Source: Selenomonas sp. AE3005
GTDB lineage: Bacteria > Bacillota > Negativicutes > Selenomonadales > Selenomonadaceae
Direction of reading: 5' to 3'
DNA: 64,000 nt
NCBI RefSeq assembly: GCF_000686945.1
Contig: NZ_JMME01000002.1
Span: 322,382 to 386,381, forward strand
Shown: in pieces, positions 1 to 8,919 of the stretch
Position numbering within the stretch: position 1 is the first letter of the stretch
How the letters are laid out: each line of letters begins with the position of its first letter
Program-made: the position numbers and the translations under genes
Notes under the pieces: model-generated
Told to the model about the DNA's origin: nothing
The model's database searches: none
Seen by the model: the letters and a program-made list of their open reading frames with translations, nothing else

Positions 1-1
1 A

Positions 2-538
2 GCGGCCATAGAGGAAATTCTGCAGGCCGTAAATATTCCGACAGAGCTTGGGGGCGGAATCCGTACCATGGAGCAGATAGATAAATTACTGGCCATGGGA
101 ATTACCCGGGTTATTTTAGGTTCAGTCGCTGTCAAAAATCCTGATTTGGTGCGTGAGGCCTGCGCTAAATACGGTGAGCGTATTGTCGTGGGCATTGACG
201 CTAAGGATGGAATTGTCGCCGTGGAAGGCTGGGGCGAATCCGGCAATGTCGGTGTTATTGAACTGGCACAAAAAATGAAAGACGCCGGCGTAAAAACCAT
301 AATTTATACAGATATTTCCCGTGATGGAACGTTAAGCGGTGTAAATGTTGACGCAACCGTAAAACTGGCACAGGAAAGCGGCGTAAAAATTGTCGCCTCC
401 GGCGGAGTGAAATCCCTAGCTGATATAAAAGCATTAAAGGCACAGGAAAGCTGTGGAATTGAAGGTGTAATTGCCGGCAAATCGATTTATACAGGCAGTC
501 TGGATTTGCAGGCAGCGATTGAAATTGCTAAGGCTTGA
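2..538 (+). CDS. hisA: HisA, phosphoribosylformimino-AICAR isomerase (5' end cut by window)
   Basis: HisA isomerises ProFAR to PRFAR in histidine synthesis (cytoplasmic TIM barrel). The reading frame is open from base 2 and encodes 178 residues, against about 240 for a full protein, so roughly the first 65 residues (with the first catalytic Asp) lie outside the window. Visible are the phosphate-binding LGGGIRT segment near the left edge and the YTDISRDGTL segment carrying the second catalytic Asp. An internal ATG at 68 is inside conserved sequence and is not the start. The C-terminal ASGGVKS and AGKSIYTG phosphate loops are intact. HisF and HisIE, usually next to hisA, are at the other end of the window. 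Confidence 0.95.
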   Translation, partial: AAIEEILQAVNIPTELGGGIRTMEQIDKLLAMGITRVILGSVAVKNPDLVREACAKYGERIVVGIDAKDGIVAVEGWGESGNVGVIELAQKMKDAGVKTIIYTDISRDGTLSGVNVDATVKLAQESGVKIVASGGVKSLADIKALKAQESCGIEGVIAGKSIYTGSLDLQAAIEIAKA

Positions 539-564
539 AACAATAAAAAATTTTACCAAAATAC

Positions 565-593
565 TTGCATAATGGTAAATTATTCGTTAAAAT
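565..593 (+). promoter_or_regulatory. Sigma-A promoter for the small coiled-coil gene
   Basis: TTGCAT (565-570), 17-base spacer, TAAAAT (588-593). It lies between hisA and the 632 gene, which ends in its own terminator, so that gene is probably a single-gene unit. Confidence 0.6.
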
Positions 594-631
594 AATAAAA
601 GATAATTTTTATTTTAAAGGAGAAATGAACC

Positions 632-835
632 ATGGCAAGAAAAGCAAATTACGAAGAGAAAATTAACGCTATCGAAGAAAAGATTTCCAAAAAGCAGGAC
701 GAGATTAAAGCTCTGAAAGCACAGCTGAGCGAAATTAAAGCTAAGAAAGCTCAGGACGATTACAAAGAACTGACGGAATACATGACGGCTAACAACCTGT
801 CTGCAGCTGAAGTTTTGGCACGTATCAACGGCTAA
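632..835 (+). CDS. Small coiled-coil protein of unknown function (67 aa)
   Basis: I do not recognise this protein with certainty. It is a Lys/Glu-rich helix: residues about 6-45 form a heptad-like coiled coil, followed by a short segment (YKELTEYMTANNLSAAEVLA) that looks like a separate helical pair. There is no signal peptide or membrane segment, so it should be cytosolic. The architecture resembles small DUF4315-type proteins of mobile elements (coiled coil plus a short C-terminal acidic helix), but that is only a resemblance. It has a strong ribosome site (AAGGAG, 618-623), its own promoter and a strong terminator, and even codon use, which together suggest high expression as a monocistron. 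Confidence 0.8.
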   Translation: MARKANYEEKINAIEEKISKKQDEIKALKAQLSEIKAKKAQDDYKELTEYMTANNLSAAEVLARING

Positions 836-865
836 GATAAAGCAAATTAAAACTGTATGTTTTAG

Positions 866-897
866 GGAGCATTGCCTTAGGGCAATGCTCCTTTTTT
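866..897 (+). terminator. Rho-independent terminator of the small coiled-coil gene
   Basis: Perfect 11-bp stem GGAGCATTGCC (866-876) / GGCAATGCTCC (881-891) with a TTAG loop and a run of six T. Confidence 0.93.
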
Positions 898-953
898 GCA
901 GGATATTGTTTTTTTTTAGCGAATACATAAATTATTAAAGGGGGCGTTTAAAT

Positions 954-1934
954 ATGGATGCGCAGAGATTGCGTGATTTTTTGGCCACCAAACCGGAACA
1001 ATGTCATGTGCTGGTTGTCGGTGACATAATGCTTGATAAATATTATTATGGTGATGTTACGCGAATTTCCGGTGAGGCACCCGTACCCATAACAAGGGTT
1101 AATTCGTCATCAGAAAAACTCGGCGGCAGTGCCAATATCGCGTATAGTTTGGCTGTGCTGGGCTGCCGGGTAAGTATTGCCGGCTTTGTGGGACGGGATT
1201 CGCATTGTGAAAGTCTGGTGGAACGCTTTAAGAACTACGGTATTGATACCGACGGGCTTATCTATACAGAACGTCCCACGACCACCAAAGTGCGTATTAT
1301 GAGCGGCAATCAGCAGATGTTCCGCCTGGACTTCGAAGATGACCGGCCGATAGCTTTGCAGGATATGGCGCGCTATGAGCAGTACATTGGCGAAAAACTC
1401 AGCGAGAGTCTGGACTGTGTGATTATTTCTGACCATGCCAATGGTGCCTGCACGGACGCCTCCTGCAGCTGGATTATTGAAAAATGTCATAATCACGGTG
1501 TGCCGGTGGTGGTGGATATGAGTGCCGCGACCTGGGTTAATTACCGCAAAGCTGATTATGTGGTAGCGAACTTAAAAAGAATCAATAAAGAACTGTTGCA
1601 GCCGGCAGAGAATGAGGACGGTGCTGTGGAAAAAGCCTGCCATTATCTCATGCGTAAATTCCATGTGAAAAACGTAATTGCCACCAGGTCACAGCAGGGC
1701 TTGTCACTAGTGCGGACTGATGAGACGGTGCATATTCCAACCGAGGCGCAGGAATTATTCGATGTCCTGGGTGCTACAGACGCCGTGACGGCGGTGTTTG
1801 GCCTGGCTGTGGCCGGAGGACTGCCACCGGCTTTAGGGGCGTATTTGGCTAATTTGGCAGCCAGCCGCGTTGTGACCAGATTGGGTACTTATGCGGTCAC
1901 GCGCGAAGAACTGGCTGACCTGCTTATTTCCTAA
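954..1934 (+). CDS. Divergent heptose-kinase (HldE N-domain/RfaE1-like) PfkB-family protein
   Basis: A 326-residue ribokinase-fold protein clearly homologous over its whole length to the kinase domain of HldE (D-glycero-D-manno-heptose-7-phosphate 1-kinase): VVGDIMLDKYYYG, SGEAPVP, GGSANIA, NQQMFRLDFE and TRSQQGLSLV match well. The nucleotidyltransferase domain of bifunctional HldE is absent. Several signature positions have changed: SDYAKG is SDHANG, the DPKG segment is DMSA, the following TPN is VAN, and the GAGDT anion-hole motif is GATDA (the catalytic Asp remains). It may be an altered kinase or a pseudokinase rather than a normal heptose kinase, so I give no symbol. The ribosome site is GGGGGCG about 8 bases before the ATG; a hairpin follows the gene. 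Confidence 0.8.
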   Translation: MDAQRLRDFLATKPEQCHVLVVGDIMLDKYYYGDVTRISGEAPVPITRVNSSSEKLGGSANIAYSLAVLGCRVSIAGFVGRDSHCESLVERFKNYGIDTDGLIYTERPTTTKVRIMSGNQQMFRLDFEDDRPIALQDMARYEQYIGEKLSESLDCVIISDHANGACTDASCSWIIEKCHNHGVPVVVDMSAATWVNYRKADYVVANLKRINKELLQPAENEDGAVEKACHYLMRKFHVKNVIATRSQQGLSLVRTDETVHIPTEAQELFDVLGATDAVTAVFGLAVAGGLPPALGAYLANLAASRVVTRLGTYAVTREELADLLIS

Positions 1935-1946
1935 ATAATAACGCTG

Positions 1947-1984
1947 ACGCCTATGGTAAATTTTTGCCATAGGCGTTATAATTA
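1947..1984 (+). terminator. Probable terminator after the kinase-like gene
   Basis: 10-bp stem ACGCCTATGG (1947-1956) / CCATAGGCGT (1967-1976) followed by an imperfect T-rich stretch (TATAATTATT). The T tract is weak, so termination may be partial. Confidence 0.55.
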
Positions 1985-2029
1985 TTGAAGTGCAAAGTAA
2001 ACTTATGTTTGATATACAGGAGTGATTTT

Positions 2030-4945
2030 GTGAAGATAAATGACCGTATACATGGTTTTAAAGTAATAAATCGCAGTGAAAGCAAGGAGACGAGTTCAGT
2101 CGCATGGACTTTTGAGCACGAAAAAAGCGGCGCCCGTCTCTTTTTCTTGGAAAATGATGATGACAATAAAGTCTTTTCCATCAGTTTCCGTACGCCGCCG
2201 GTTGATGATACCGGTGTGGCGCATATCGTGGAACATTCCACCTTGTGCGGCAGCCGCAAATATCCCCTGAAGGAACCATTTGTGGAACTGGTCAAGGGTT
2301 CTTTAAATACCTTCCTCAATGCCATGACCTATCCGGATAAAACGATGTACCCGGTGGCCAGCCGTAATGACAAGGACTTCCAGAACCTGATGGATGTGTA
2401 TCTCGATGCTGTATTCTATCCCTATATGCTGGAAAATCCCCAGGTGCTGATGCAGGAAGGCTGGCATTATGAGATTGAAAAGCCGGAGGACCCTCTGGTG
2501 TACAGCGGCGTTGTATATAATGAAATGAAGGGCGCACTGTCGGCACCGGACGATTTGCTCGAAAGCCGGATTATGGCAGCCCTGTATCCTGATACTACCT
2601 ATGGCTATGAGTCCGGTGGTGACCCCGAGGCCATTCCGTCCCTGACTTATGAGATGTTCAAGGACTTCCATCAGCGCTATTATCACCCGAGCAACAGCTA
2701 TATTTACCTCTATGGTGATTTGGATATCGAGGAAAAACTTGCATATCTCGATAAGGAGTATCTGTCTAACTTTGAACGTATCGCGGTTACGTCGCAGATT
2801 GAAAAACAGCAGCCTTTTGCCGGTTTGCTGCGGCAGAACCTGCAGTACCCGGCCAGCCCTGATGAGGACACGGCCGAAAAATCCTTCCTGTCCCTGAGCT
2901 GGGTTATGGGCGACTCCCTGAACCTGCAGGACGCTATGGGGCTGGAAATCCTGGAACACGCTTTACTGCGCACGCAGGCTGCGCCCCTGCGCAAGGCACT
3001 TATTGATGCTCAGCTGGGCAAGGATGTTGATTCCAATTACGAGGAGGATATTCTGCAGCCGTTCTTCAGCATTGTCATCAATAATTCTGAAGTAGACCGT
3101 GCAGATAAGTTCTATAATATTGTTTTTGACACCTTGAAAAAACTGGCGGATGAAGGCATTGATAAAACTCTGCTGGAGGCCTCCATCAACCTGCTCGAAT
3201 TCCGTTTGCGTGAGGCTGATTTCGGTTCTGCACCCAAGGGACTTATCTATGGTATCCGCATTATGCGTACCTGGCTCTATGATGGTACCCCGGAAGATGT
3301 ACTGGCTTACGAAGATATCGTTAAGGCCATGAAGGAAGGCTTGAACAATGGTTATTTTGAAGACCTGATTCGCCGTTACTTCCTCAACAATCCGCATGCT
3401 GCCCTGCTGACTATGGCCCCGAGCACGACGATGGCCGCAGAACGGGAAAAGGCGCAAGTTGAGCTTTTGGCTAAGAAAAAGGAAAGCATGAGCGCTGACG
3501 AGCTGCAGGAACTGGTGGCCGCTAATAAGGCCCTCAAAGAACGCCAGCAGAGTGTGGATACGGAAGAGGCACTGGCCAAGATTCCTGTACTAAAACTTAG
3601 CGACGTGCGGCAGAAAATATATGACCTGCCGCTGGCAGAACGTGATATCGCCGGCACTAAGGTTCTCTTTAGTGATGTAGATACGCATGGCATTACATAT
3701 TTAAGTCTGTTGTTTGATGCAGCAACTGTGCCGCAGGAAGATATCCAATATGCTTTCCTGCTGAGTGAACTCCTGGGCAGTGTAGACACGGACAAGCACA
3801 GCTATGCGGAACTTGCTAATTTGAAAAATCTTCATACCGGCGGCATTGCTTACGATATCGTCACCTATACCAAAAAAGATGAACCTGATTCCAGCGTGCC
3901 CAAGTTTAAGATTAAGGCCAAGGTCCTGCGGGAAAAAATGCCGCAGCTTTTGGAACTGCTGCAGGAGATTATTCAAGGCAGCTGTTATGGCGATGAAAAG
4001 CGTATCCGCGAACTGCTCGAGCAGGAACAGTCCACGATTGAGCAGAATCTGCAGCGTTCGGCCCATCAGGTGGTCAGCTCCCGTCTGGCCGGGTATCTGA
4101 CTCCGGCCGGCCGTTATGCAGATGAAGGCGGCCTGCCGTTCTATCCCTTTATTAAGGAGCTGCTGGCTGATTATCCTGCCAAACTGCCGGAATTGCATGC
4201 AAAGGTTACGGAAGTTGCCCGTAAAATATTTACGACCAGCAACCTCATTGTGAGCGTAACTGACAATGAGGAGCATTATGAGGAATTTGCCGCCAAATTT
4301 GCCGCTTTCCAGGAACAGCTCAGCCATGAGGAATATCCGGCACAGGCATATCACTGGGATTTGCAGCCTAAAAATGAAGGTCTTACGTCCTCGAGCCGCG
4401 TGCAGTATGTGGGCAAGGGCGCAAACTTCCTGAAACTTGGCTACAAGTTTACGGGCACCATGCATGTATTGGAAACCATGCTGCGCTATGATTACTTCTG
4501 GACGCAGATTCGCGTTTTGGGCGGCGCTTACGGGGCCCTTACCAGCTTTAACCGCAACGGCATGATGTTCTTTGGTTCCTACCGTGACCCGAATCTTACT
4601 GAAACCTTGGCGGTCTTTGACGGAACAGCAGATTATGTACGCAATTTCACCGCCTCGGAGCGTGAAATGGATAAGTATATCATTGGGACCATGAGTAACA
4701 TTGATACGCCGCTTACGCCGCAGATGAAGGGCGCGGCAGCTGCAACCTGCTGGCTCCGCGGGATTACGGCCACTGACCGGCAGAAATCCCGTGACGAGAT
4801 TTTGGCAACGCGGCAGGAAGATGTCCGCGCTATGGCTGACCTCATCGACAGCTGCATGCATGAGAATGTCCTCTGTGTGTTCGGCGGCCAGGAAAAGATT
4901 AACGAGCATAAGGACGTTTTCGGTGAGGTGCGCCCGGCACTTTGA
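2030..4945 (+). CDS. M16C-family metalloprotease (presequence-protease/PreP-like)
   Basis: A 971-residue zinc peptidase of the pitrilysin/insulinase superfamily, PreP (M16C) branch, which degrades unstructured peptides inside a two-half closed chamber. The inverted zinc motif HIVEH gives His65, Glu68 and His69, and Glu165 in NEMKG is the expected third ligand. The segment STLCGSRKYPLKEPF after the motif is characteristic of M16C. The C-terminal half is degenerate, as usual. No signal peptide is visible, so it is probably cytoplasmic. I start at GTG 2030 (GTGAAGATAAATG) because AGGAG at 2018-2022 is 7 bases upstream; the frame is open to an ATG at 1985 but that region has no ribosome site. Confidence 0.93.
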   Translation: MKINDRIHGFKVINRSESKETSSVAWTFEHEKSGARLFFLENDDDNKVFSISFRTPPVDDTGVAHIVEHSTLCGSRKYPLKEPFVELVKGSLNTFLNAMTYPDKTMYPVASRNDKDFQNLMDVYLDAVFYPYMLENPQVLMQEGWHYEIEKPEDPLVYSGVVYNEMKGALSAPDDLLESRIMAALYPDTTYGYESGGDPEAIPSLTYEMFKDFHQRYYHPSNSYIYLYGDLDIEEKLAYLDKEYLSNFERIAVTSQIEKQQPFAGLLRQNLQYPASPDEDTAEKSFLSLSWVMGDSLNLQDAMGLEILEHALLRTQAAPLRKALIDAQLGKDVDSNYEEDILQPFFSIVINNSEVDRADKFYNIVFDTLKKLADEGIDKTLLEASINLLEFRLREADFGSAPKGLIYGIRIMRTWLYDGTPEDVLAYEDIVKAMKEGLNNGYFEDLIRRYFLNNPHAALLTMAPSTTMAAEREKAQVELLAKKKESMSADELQELVAANKALKERQQSVDTEEALAKIPVLKLSDVRQKIYDLPLAERDIAGTKVLFSDVDTHGITYLSLLFDAATVPQEDIQYAFLLSELLGSVDTDKHSYAELANLKNLHTGGIAYDIVTYTKKDEPDSSVPKFKIKAKVLREKMPQLLELLQEIIQGSCYGDEKRIRELLEQEQSTIEQNLQRSAHQVVSSRLAGYLTPAGRYADEGGLPFYPFIKELLADYPAKLPELHAKVTEVARKIFTTSNLIVSVTDNEEHYEEFAAKFAAFQEQLSHEEYPAQAYHWDLQPKNEGLTSSSRVQYVGKGANFLKLGYKFTGTMHVLETMLRYDYFWTQIRVLGGAYGALTSFNRNGMMFFGSYRDPNLTETLAVFDGTADYVRNFTASEREMDKYIIGTMSNIDTPLTPQMKGAAAATCWLRGITATDRQKSRDEILATRQEDVRAMADLIDSCMHENVLCVFGGQEKINEHKDVFGEVRPAL

Positions 4946-4961
4946 CGGGAGAAAAGCCCCA

Positions 4962-4990
4962 TTGAAAAAGCTGTCTGTTAATGGTAGGAT
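4962..4990 (+). promoter_or_regulatory. Possible promoter of the L,D-transpeptidase gene
   Basis: TTGAAA (4962-4967), 17-base spacer, TAGGAT (4985-4990). The expected start point falls at about 4997, directly on the first of two TGAC-NN-GTCA palindromes, which would therefore sit like an operator. Confidence 0.45.
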
Positions 4991-4997
4991 ATTAAGG

Positions 4998-5020
4998 TGA
5001 CAAGTCAGATTGACATGTCA
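4998..5020. repeat. Tandem pair of TGAC-NN-GTCA palindromes
   Basis: TGACAAGTCA (4998-5007) and TGACATGTCA (5011-5020), centre-to-centre 13 bases, lie between the possible promoter and the start codon of the L,D-transpeptidase gene. They belong to the dispersed palindrome family described in the findings. Confidence 0.8.
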
Positions 5021-5047
5021 AATTCAGGAGAGAAAAGAGAGAAAAAA

Positions 5048-6271
5048 ATGCTCAGGAATATTTGTGCAAGTGTGTTAGGTTCGCTTATCTTAGCCGGGAG
5101 TTTTACGCCCGGGGCTATGGCGGCAACGGCTGCCAGTGAGGTACCGACCTTTGCTGACGTTATGGTACAGCAAAAAGTCCCGGATACGGCCTCTCCCAAG
5201 ATGGAGAATAAGAAACAGGAAAATGCTGCGCCTGCTGCACCGGCTGCGGCCAATATGGAGGACCTGCGGATTTCCATAAATCTGGCAGCCCGTTCGCTGG
5301 CGGTGTTTGCCGGGGAGGAAAAAATCCGTTTGTATCCCATAGGACCGGGGACGGCATATACGCCGACGCCGACCGGCTACTATAAAATCCGTTCCAAGGA
5401 CGTAAATCCTTCGTGGATTAACCCGGAAAATGGCGATGTGATTCCTTCGGGGCCGTCCTGCCCCTTAGGCTATCGCTGGATGGAGCTGCAGGGCAACTAT
5501 GGTATTCACGGCACCAATAAGCCGGAATCCATTGGCCATTATGTGTCCAATGGCTGTATCCGCATGCTGGAAAGCGACGTTGAGGCCCTGTTTGACCTCG
5601 TGAAAATCGGCACGCCGGTAGAAATTACCTACAACCGCGTAGTGGTAGAAAAACTGGCCGATAACAACGTTGTTTACTATATCTATCCGGACGGTTATGG
5701 CTGGCAGAACATCAGCGTGGCAGACGTCAATAAGTGGCTGGCCGGCTATGGTGTATCCGGGTTTGTGACCAATGATGAAATCGAGGCTAAAATCAATGCC
5801 TCCGATGGGGAACCTACTTATGTTGGTCAGGTTTACCCCCTGTTCGTCAATGGTGTAAAAATGAAGAATAAGGCCGTCATCAAGAATGGTGTGACTTACC
5901 TGCCGGCAATTGACCTGGCTGACGCCACCCATATTGACCTGGGCTGGAACAACAAGACACAAAAACTTATCAGCACCGTGGGGGTAGCTGATGGTTTTGA
6001 CAAGAAGGACGTTCTCTACTGCAAGCTCGATGGTGCAGCGACGCTCTTCAAACTGACCGGTCAGGTGGAAAATGGCAGCTTTATATTGAAGAACATGCCG
6101 CAGGCTGTGGAAAACAAACAGCAGCCGGCAGATAATAAAGCCGAAAAGCCGGCCGTCAAAGTGGTGACTGACCCTGTAGCTCAGGAAATGTCCCAGAACA
6201 AGAAAGCTGTTCAGGCTGACAGCCAGGCACAGGTCATTAAACAGGATAGCAGGAAACAAACGACCAAATAA
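5048..6271 (+). CDS. Secreted L,D-transpeptidase (YkuD domain) with stalk domain
   Basis: A 407-residue exported enzyme predicted to cross-link peptidoglycan or attach proteins to it by L,D-transpeptidation. Residues 1-24 are a signal peptide ending AMA. The YkuD domain (about 75-205) has the catalytic pair: His154 in IHGTN and Cys170 in SNGCIRM (Asn replaces the commoner His, an accepted variant). Residues about 257-325 resemble a copper-amine-oxidase N-terminal-like stalk domain (YPLFVNGVKMKNKAVIKNG), and the tail is low-complexity Lys/Gln/Ala. I prefer ATG 5048 because the signal peptide begins there; the frame is open from GTG 4997, which would add 17 polar residues ahead of the signal. 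Confidence 0.9.
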   Translation: MLRNICASVLGSLILAGSFTPGAMAATAASEVPTFADVMVQQKVPDTASPKMENKKQENAAPAAPAAANMEDLRISINLAARSLAVFAGEEKIRLYPIGPGTAYTPTPTGYYKIRSKDVNPSWINPENGDVIPSGPSCPLGYRWMELQGNYGIHGTNKPESIGHYVSNGCIRMLESDVEALFDLVKIGTPVEITYNRVVVEKLADNNVVYYIYPDGYGWQNISVADVNKWLAGYGVSGFVTNDEIEAKINASDGEPTYVGQVYPLFVNGVKMKNKAVIKNGVTYLPAIDLADATHIDLGWNNKTQKLISTVGVADGFDKKDVLYCKLDGAATLFKLTGQVENGSFILKNMPQAVENKQQPADNKAEKPAVKVVTDPVAQEMSQNKKAVQADSQAQVIKQDSRKQTTK

Positions 6272-6305
6272 TTAAACACAGGCAACAACCAAGGGAGGAA
6301 TAGGC

Positions 6306-8918
6306 TTGAGCCAGCGTTTTGTGATTTTAGACGGCAGCAGCCTTATGTATCGTGCTTTTTATGCACTGCCGCCGTTGACGGATTCCCGTGGCGAACCAAC
6401 TAATGCAATTTTTGGCTTTTCCAATATGCTCACCAAGATTATGGGGGAGCTACAGCCGGATAAGCTGGTAATTGCCTTTGATAAGGGCCGCCAGACCTTT
6501 CGTACTGAGCGCTACGCTGAGTACAAAGGCACCCGGGACAAAACACCGGAAGAGCTCCTCGCCCAAATTCCGCTGCTGCATGAATTTGCAGCAGCTTTTG
6601 GTATTTCATTTATCGAAAAAGAGCGCTATGAGGCCGATGATATCATTGGTACGCTTAGCACTCAGGCGGCAGGAGCAGGTCATGAGGTAATGGTAATCAC
6701 GGGGGACCGTGATGCCCTGCAGTTGGTGCGTCCTAATTTGCAGGTCCTTTTGACCAAGAAGGGCATTTCAGAGATGAAAACCTATGATGAGGCCGCCTTC
6801 AGGGAGGAATACGGCTTTGAACCTATCCGGCTGATTGACTTAAAGGGGCTGATGGGGGATACGTCTGACAATATTCCCGGAGTGCCGGGAGTAGGGCCCA
6901 AGACAGCCAGCAAGCTGTTAATTGAATATGGTACGCTGGAGGAAGTACTGGCGCATATTGATGACATCTCCGGCAAAAAACTTAAGGAACGGCTGACGGA
7001 AAACAAAGAACAGGCCCTCATGTCCAAGGAACTGGCCACTATCGAATGCAATGTGCCGGACCTTACGCTGGACTGGGAGGCTTATGCTGTTACCCCGGAC
7101 CATGTGCGCATGCAGACATTCTGTGACCGTTATGAATTGCGGGCGGTCTGGAAAAATTTCGTCAAGCTCTATGGTGAAGGTGATACGGCCCCGGTCTTAG
7201 ACTTTTCGCAGACGGCGCCGGAAACTATCGACCTGACCAGCAAGACCTGGACGGCAGCGGAAGTTACAGAAAAGCTGGCGGCAGCTGAGGCTTTGGCCAT
7301 AAGCGGCATTTTTGCCGGCAAGGCTCCCTTTGCCAAACTAACCGGTGTGGCCTTATGCACCCTGCCGGCCCATGAACACGGTTTTGTAACCGCTGAGGGT
7401 GAACCCTATGAAAAACTGCTCGCCGTTTTAGGCAGTGTGCCAACAGTGGCACTTAGCGGCCTTAAGGCCTATTATCAGGCAGGCTGGCAGCCGGCAGAAA
7501 ATTACCTCGATACGGAACTGGCAGCTTACCTGCTGCACCCCGAGTCCAACCGTTATCAGGTCGAGAATCTGGCGCAGGAATATCTGGGACAGACTTTGCC
7601 GGAAGGGTTGACAGACGCACAGGAAAAAGCTGTCTGGGAATCTGATATTTTGGCTGAGGTACAGCAGATGCTGACAGCCAAATTGCAGGAACTTGGCATG
7701 CAGGAACTGTACAGCAAAATTGAACTGCCACTGGTAGAAGTACTGGCCAGCATGGAGCAGAAAGGCATTTATATCAACCGTCAGGAACTTGATAGCAAGG
7801 GGCAGGAATTAAGCGCCAGATTGGACAGCCTGCAGCAGGATATTTACACGCTGGCCGGCCGGGAGTTTAATATCAATTCGCCCAAGCAGCTGGGGGAGGT
7901 CCTGTTTGAGGACTTGCAGCTGCCGCCGGTCAAAAAGACGAAAACCGGTTATTCGACCAACGCCGAGGTTTTGGAAACACTGCGCGCTAAACATCCTGTG
8001 GTGGAACTGGTGCTTAATTATCGTACCCTTAGCAAGCTGAAATCCACGTATATCGATGGTATGCGTGACCTGATTGGTGATACCGGGCGTATCTACACCA
8101 CTTTCAATCAGACGGTGACGGCAACGGGCAGACTGTCAAGCTCTGACCCGAACCTGCAGAACATTCCCGTGCGTACCGAAGAAGGCCGTACGATACGAGC
8201 CCTGTTCGAGCCGGGTGAGGGGTATGACTACCTGCTGTCGGCTGATTACTCGCAGATTGAACTGCGCATTTTGGCGCATATGTCTGCTGATGAGCGCTTT
8301 ATCGACGCTTTTGTGCAGAATCAGGATATCCATGCACGGACGGCCGCCGAAGTCTTTAATGTGCCGCTTAACGAAGTTGACAGCACTTTGCGCCGTCATG
8401 CCAAGGCCGTAAACTTTGGTATCGTCTATGGTATCAGCGATTTTGGCCTGGCCAAGGATTTGCATATCGAAAAGAAGGAAGCCAAACGGTATATTGATAA
8501 TTATTTTGCACGCTACACGGGGGTTAAGGCTTTTTTGGACAAGACCGTGGAGCAGGCTCATCAGGACGGCTATGTAAAGACCATGTTTGACCGCCGCCGG
8601 GAACTGGCGGCCATTAACAGCCGCAACTTTATGCAGCGTTCGCTGGCTGAGCGCATGGCCATGAATACGCCGATACAGGGTACGGCGGCCGATATCATCA
8701 AGCTGGCCATGATAAGTGTGTATAAAGAACTGCAGGCAGCCGGGGTAAAAAGCCGGATTCTCCTGCAGGTGCACGATGAACTGGTACTGGAAGTGGTGGA
8801 GTCCGAAATGGACAAGGTGCAGGGCATATTGAAAAAGGCGATGGAGCAGGTAGTAAAACTCTCCGTGCCGCTGCTTATCGATATGCATGCCGGTAAGAAT
8901 TGGGCGGAGGCGAAGTAA
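6306..8918 (+). CDS. polA: DNA polymerase I
   Basis: An 870-residue family A polymerase for Okazaki-fragment processing and repair. Residues 1-290 are the 5'-3' flap exonuclease (DGSSLMYRAFYA; GDTSDNIPGVPGVG). Residues about 300-480 correspond to the 3'-5' exonuclease fold, but the expected DxE metal-binding signature is replaced (LAISGIFAGKAPFAKLTG), so proofreading should be absent, as in several other Firmicutes PolA proteins. The polymerase domain has motif A DYSQIELRILAH (around 647), motif B RRHAKAVNFGIVYG (around 696) and motif C VHDELVLE (around 822). The start is TTG 6306, with AAGGGAGG seven bases upstream. It leads a tight run with mutM, coaE, an SLT enzyme and polC. Confidence 0.97.
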   Translation: MSQRFVILDGSSLMYRAFYALPPLTDSRGEPTNAIFGFSNMLTKIMGELQPDKLVIAFDKGRQTFRTERYAEYKGTRDKTPEELLAQIPLLHEFAAAFGISFIEKERYEADDIIGTLSTQAAGAGHEVMVITGDRDALQLVRPNLQVLLTKKGISEMKTYDEAAFREEYGFEPIRLIDLKGLMGDTSDNIPGVPGVGPKTASKLLIEYGTLEEVLAHIDDISGKKLKERLTENKEQALMSKELATIECNVPDLTLDWEAYAVTPDHVRMQTFCDRYELRAVWKNFVKLYGEGDTAPVLDFSQTAPETIDLTSKTWTAAEVTEKLAAAEALAISGIFAGKAPFAKLTGVALCTLPAHEHGFVTAEGEPYEKLLAVLGSVPTVALSGLKAYYQAGWQPAENYLDTELAAYLLHPESNRYQVENLAQEYLGQTLPEGLTDAQEKAVWESDILAEVQQMLTAKLQELGMQELYSKIELPLVEVLASMEQKGIYINRQELDSKGQELSARLDSLQQDIYTLAGREFNINSPKQLGEVLFEDLQLPPVKKTKTGYSTNAEVLETLRAKHPVVELVLNYRTLSKLKSTYIDGMRDLIGDTGRIYTTFNQTVTATGRLSSSDPNLQNIPVRTEEGRTIRALFEPGEGYDYLLSADYSQIELRILAHMSADERFIDAFVQNQDIHARTAAEVFNVPLNEVDSTLRRHAKAVNFGIVYGISDFGLAKDLHIEKKEAKRYIDNYFARYTGVKAFLDKTVEQAHQDGYVKTMFDRRRELAAINSRNFMQRSLAERMAMNTPIQGTAADIIKLAMISVYKELQAAGVKSRILLQVHDELVLEVVESEMDKVQGILKKAMEQVVKLSVPLLIDMHAGKNWAEAK

Positions 8919-8919
8919 A

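Noticed and set aside
3701..4909. 402-residue minus-strand frame opposite the M16C protease
   Set aside because: Shadow of a clear conserved gene; no homologous motifs.
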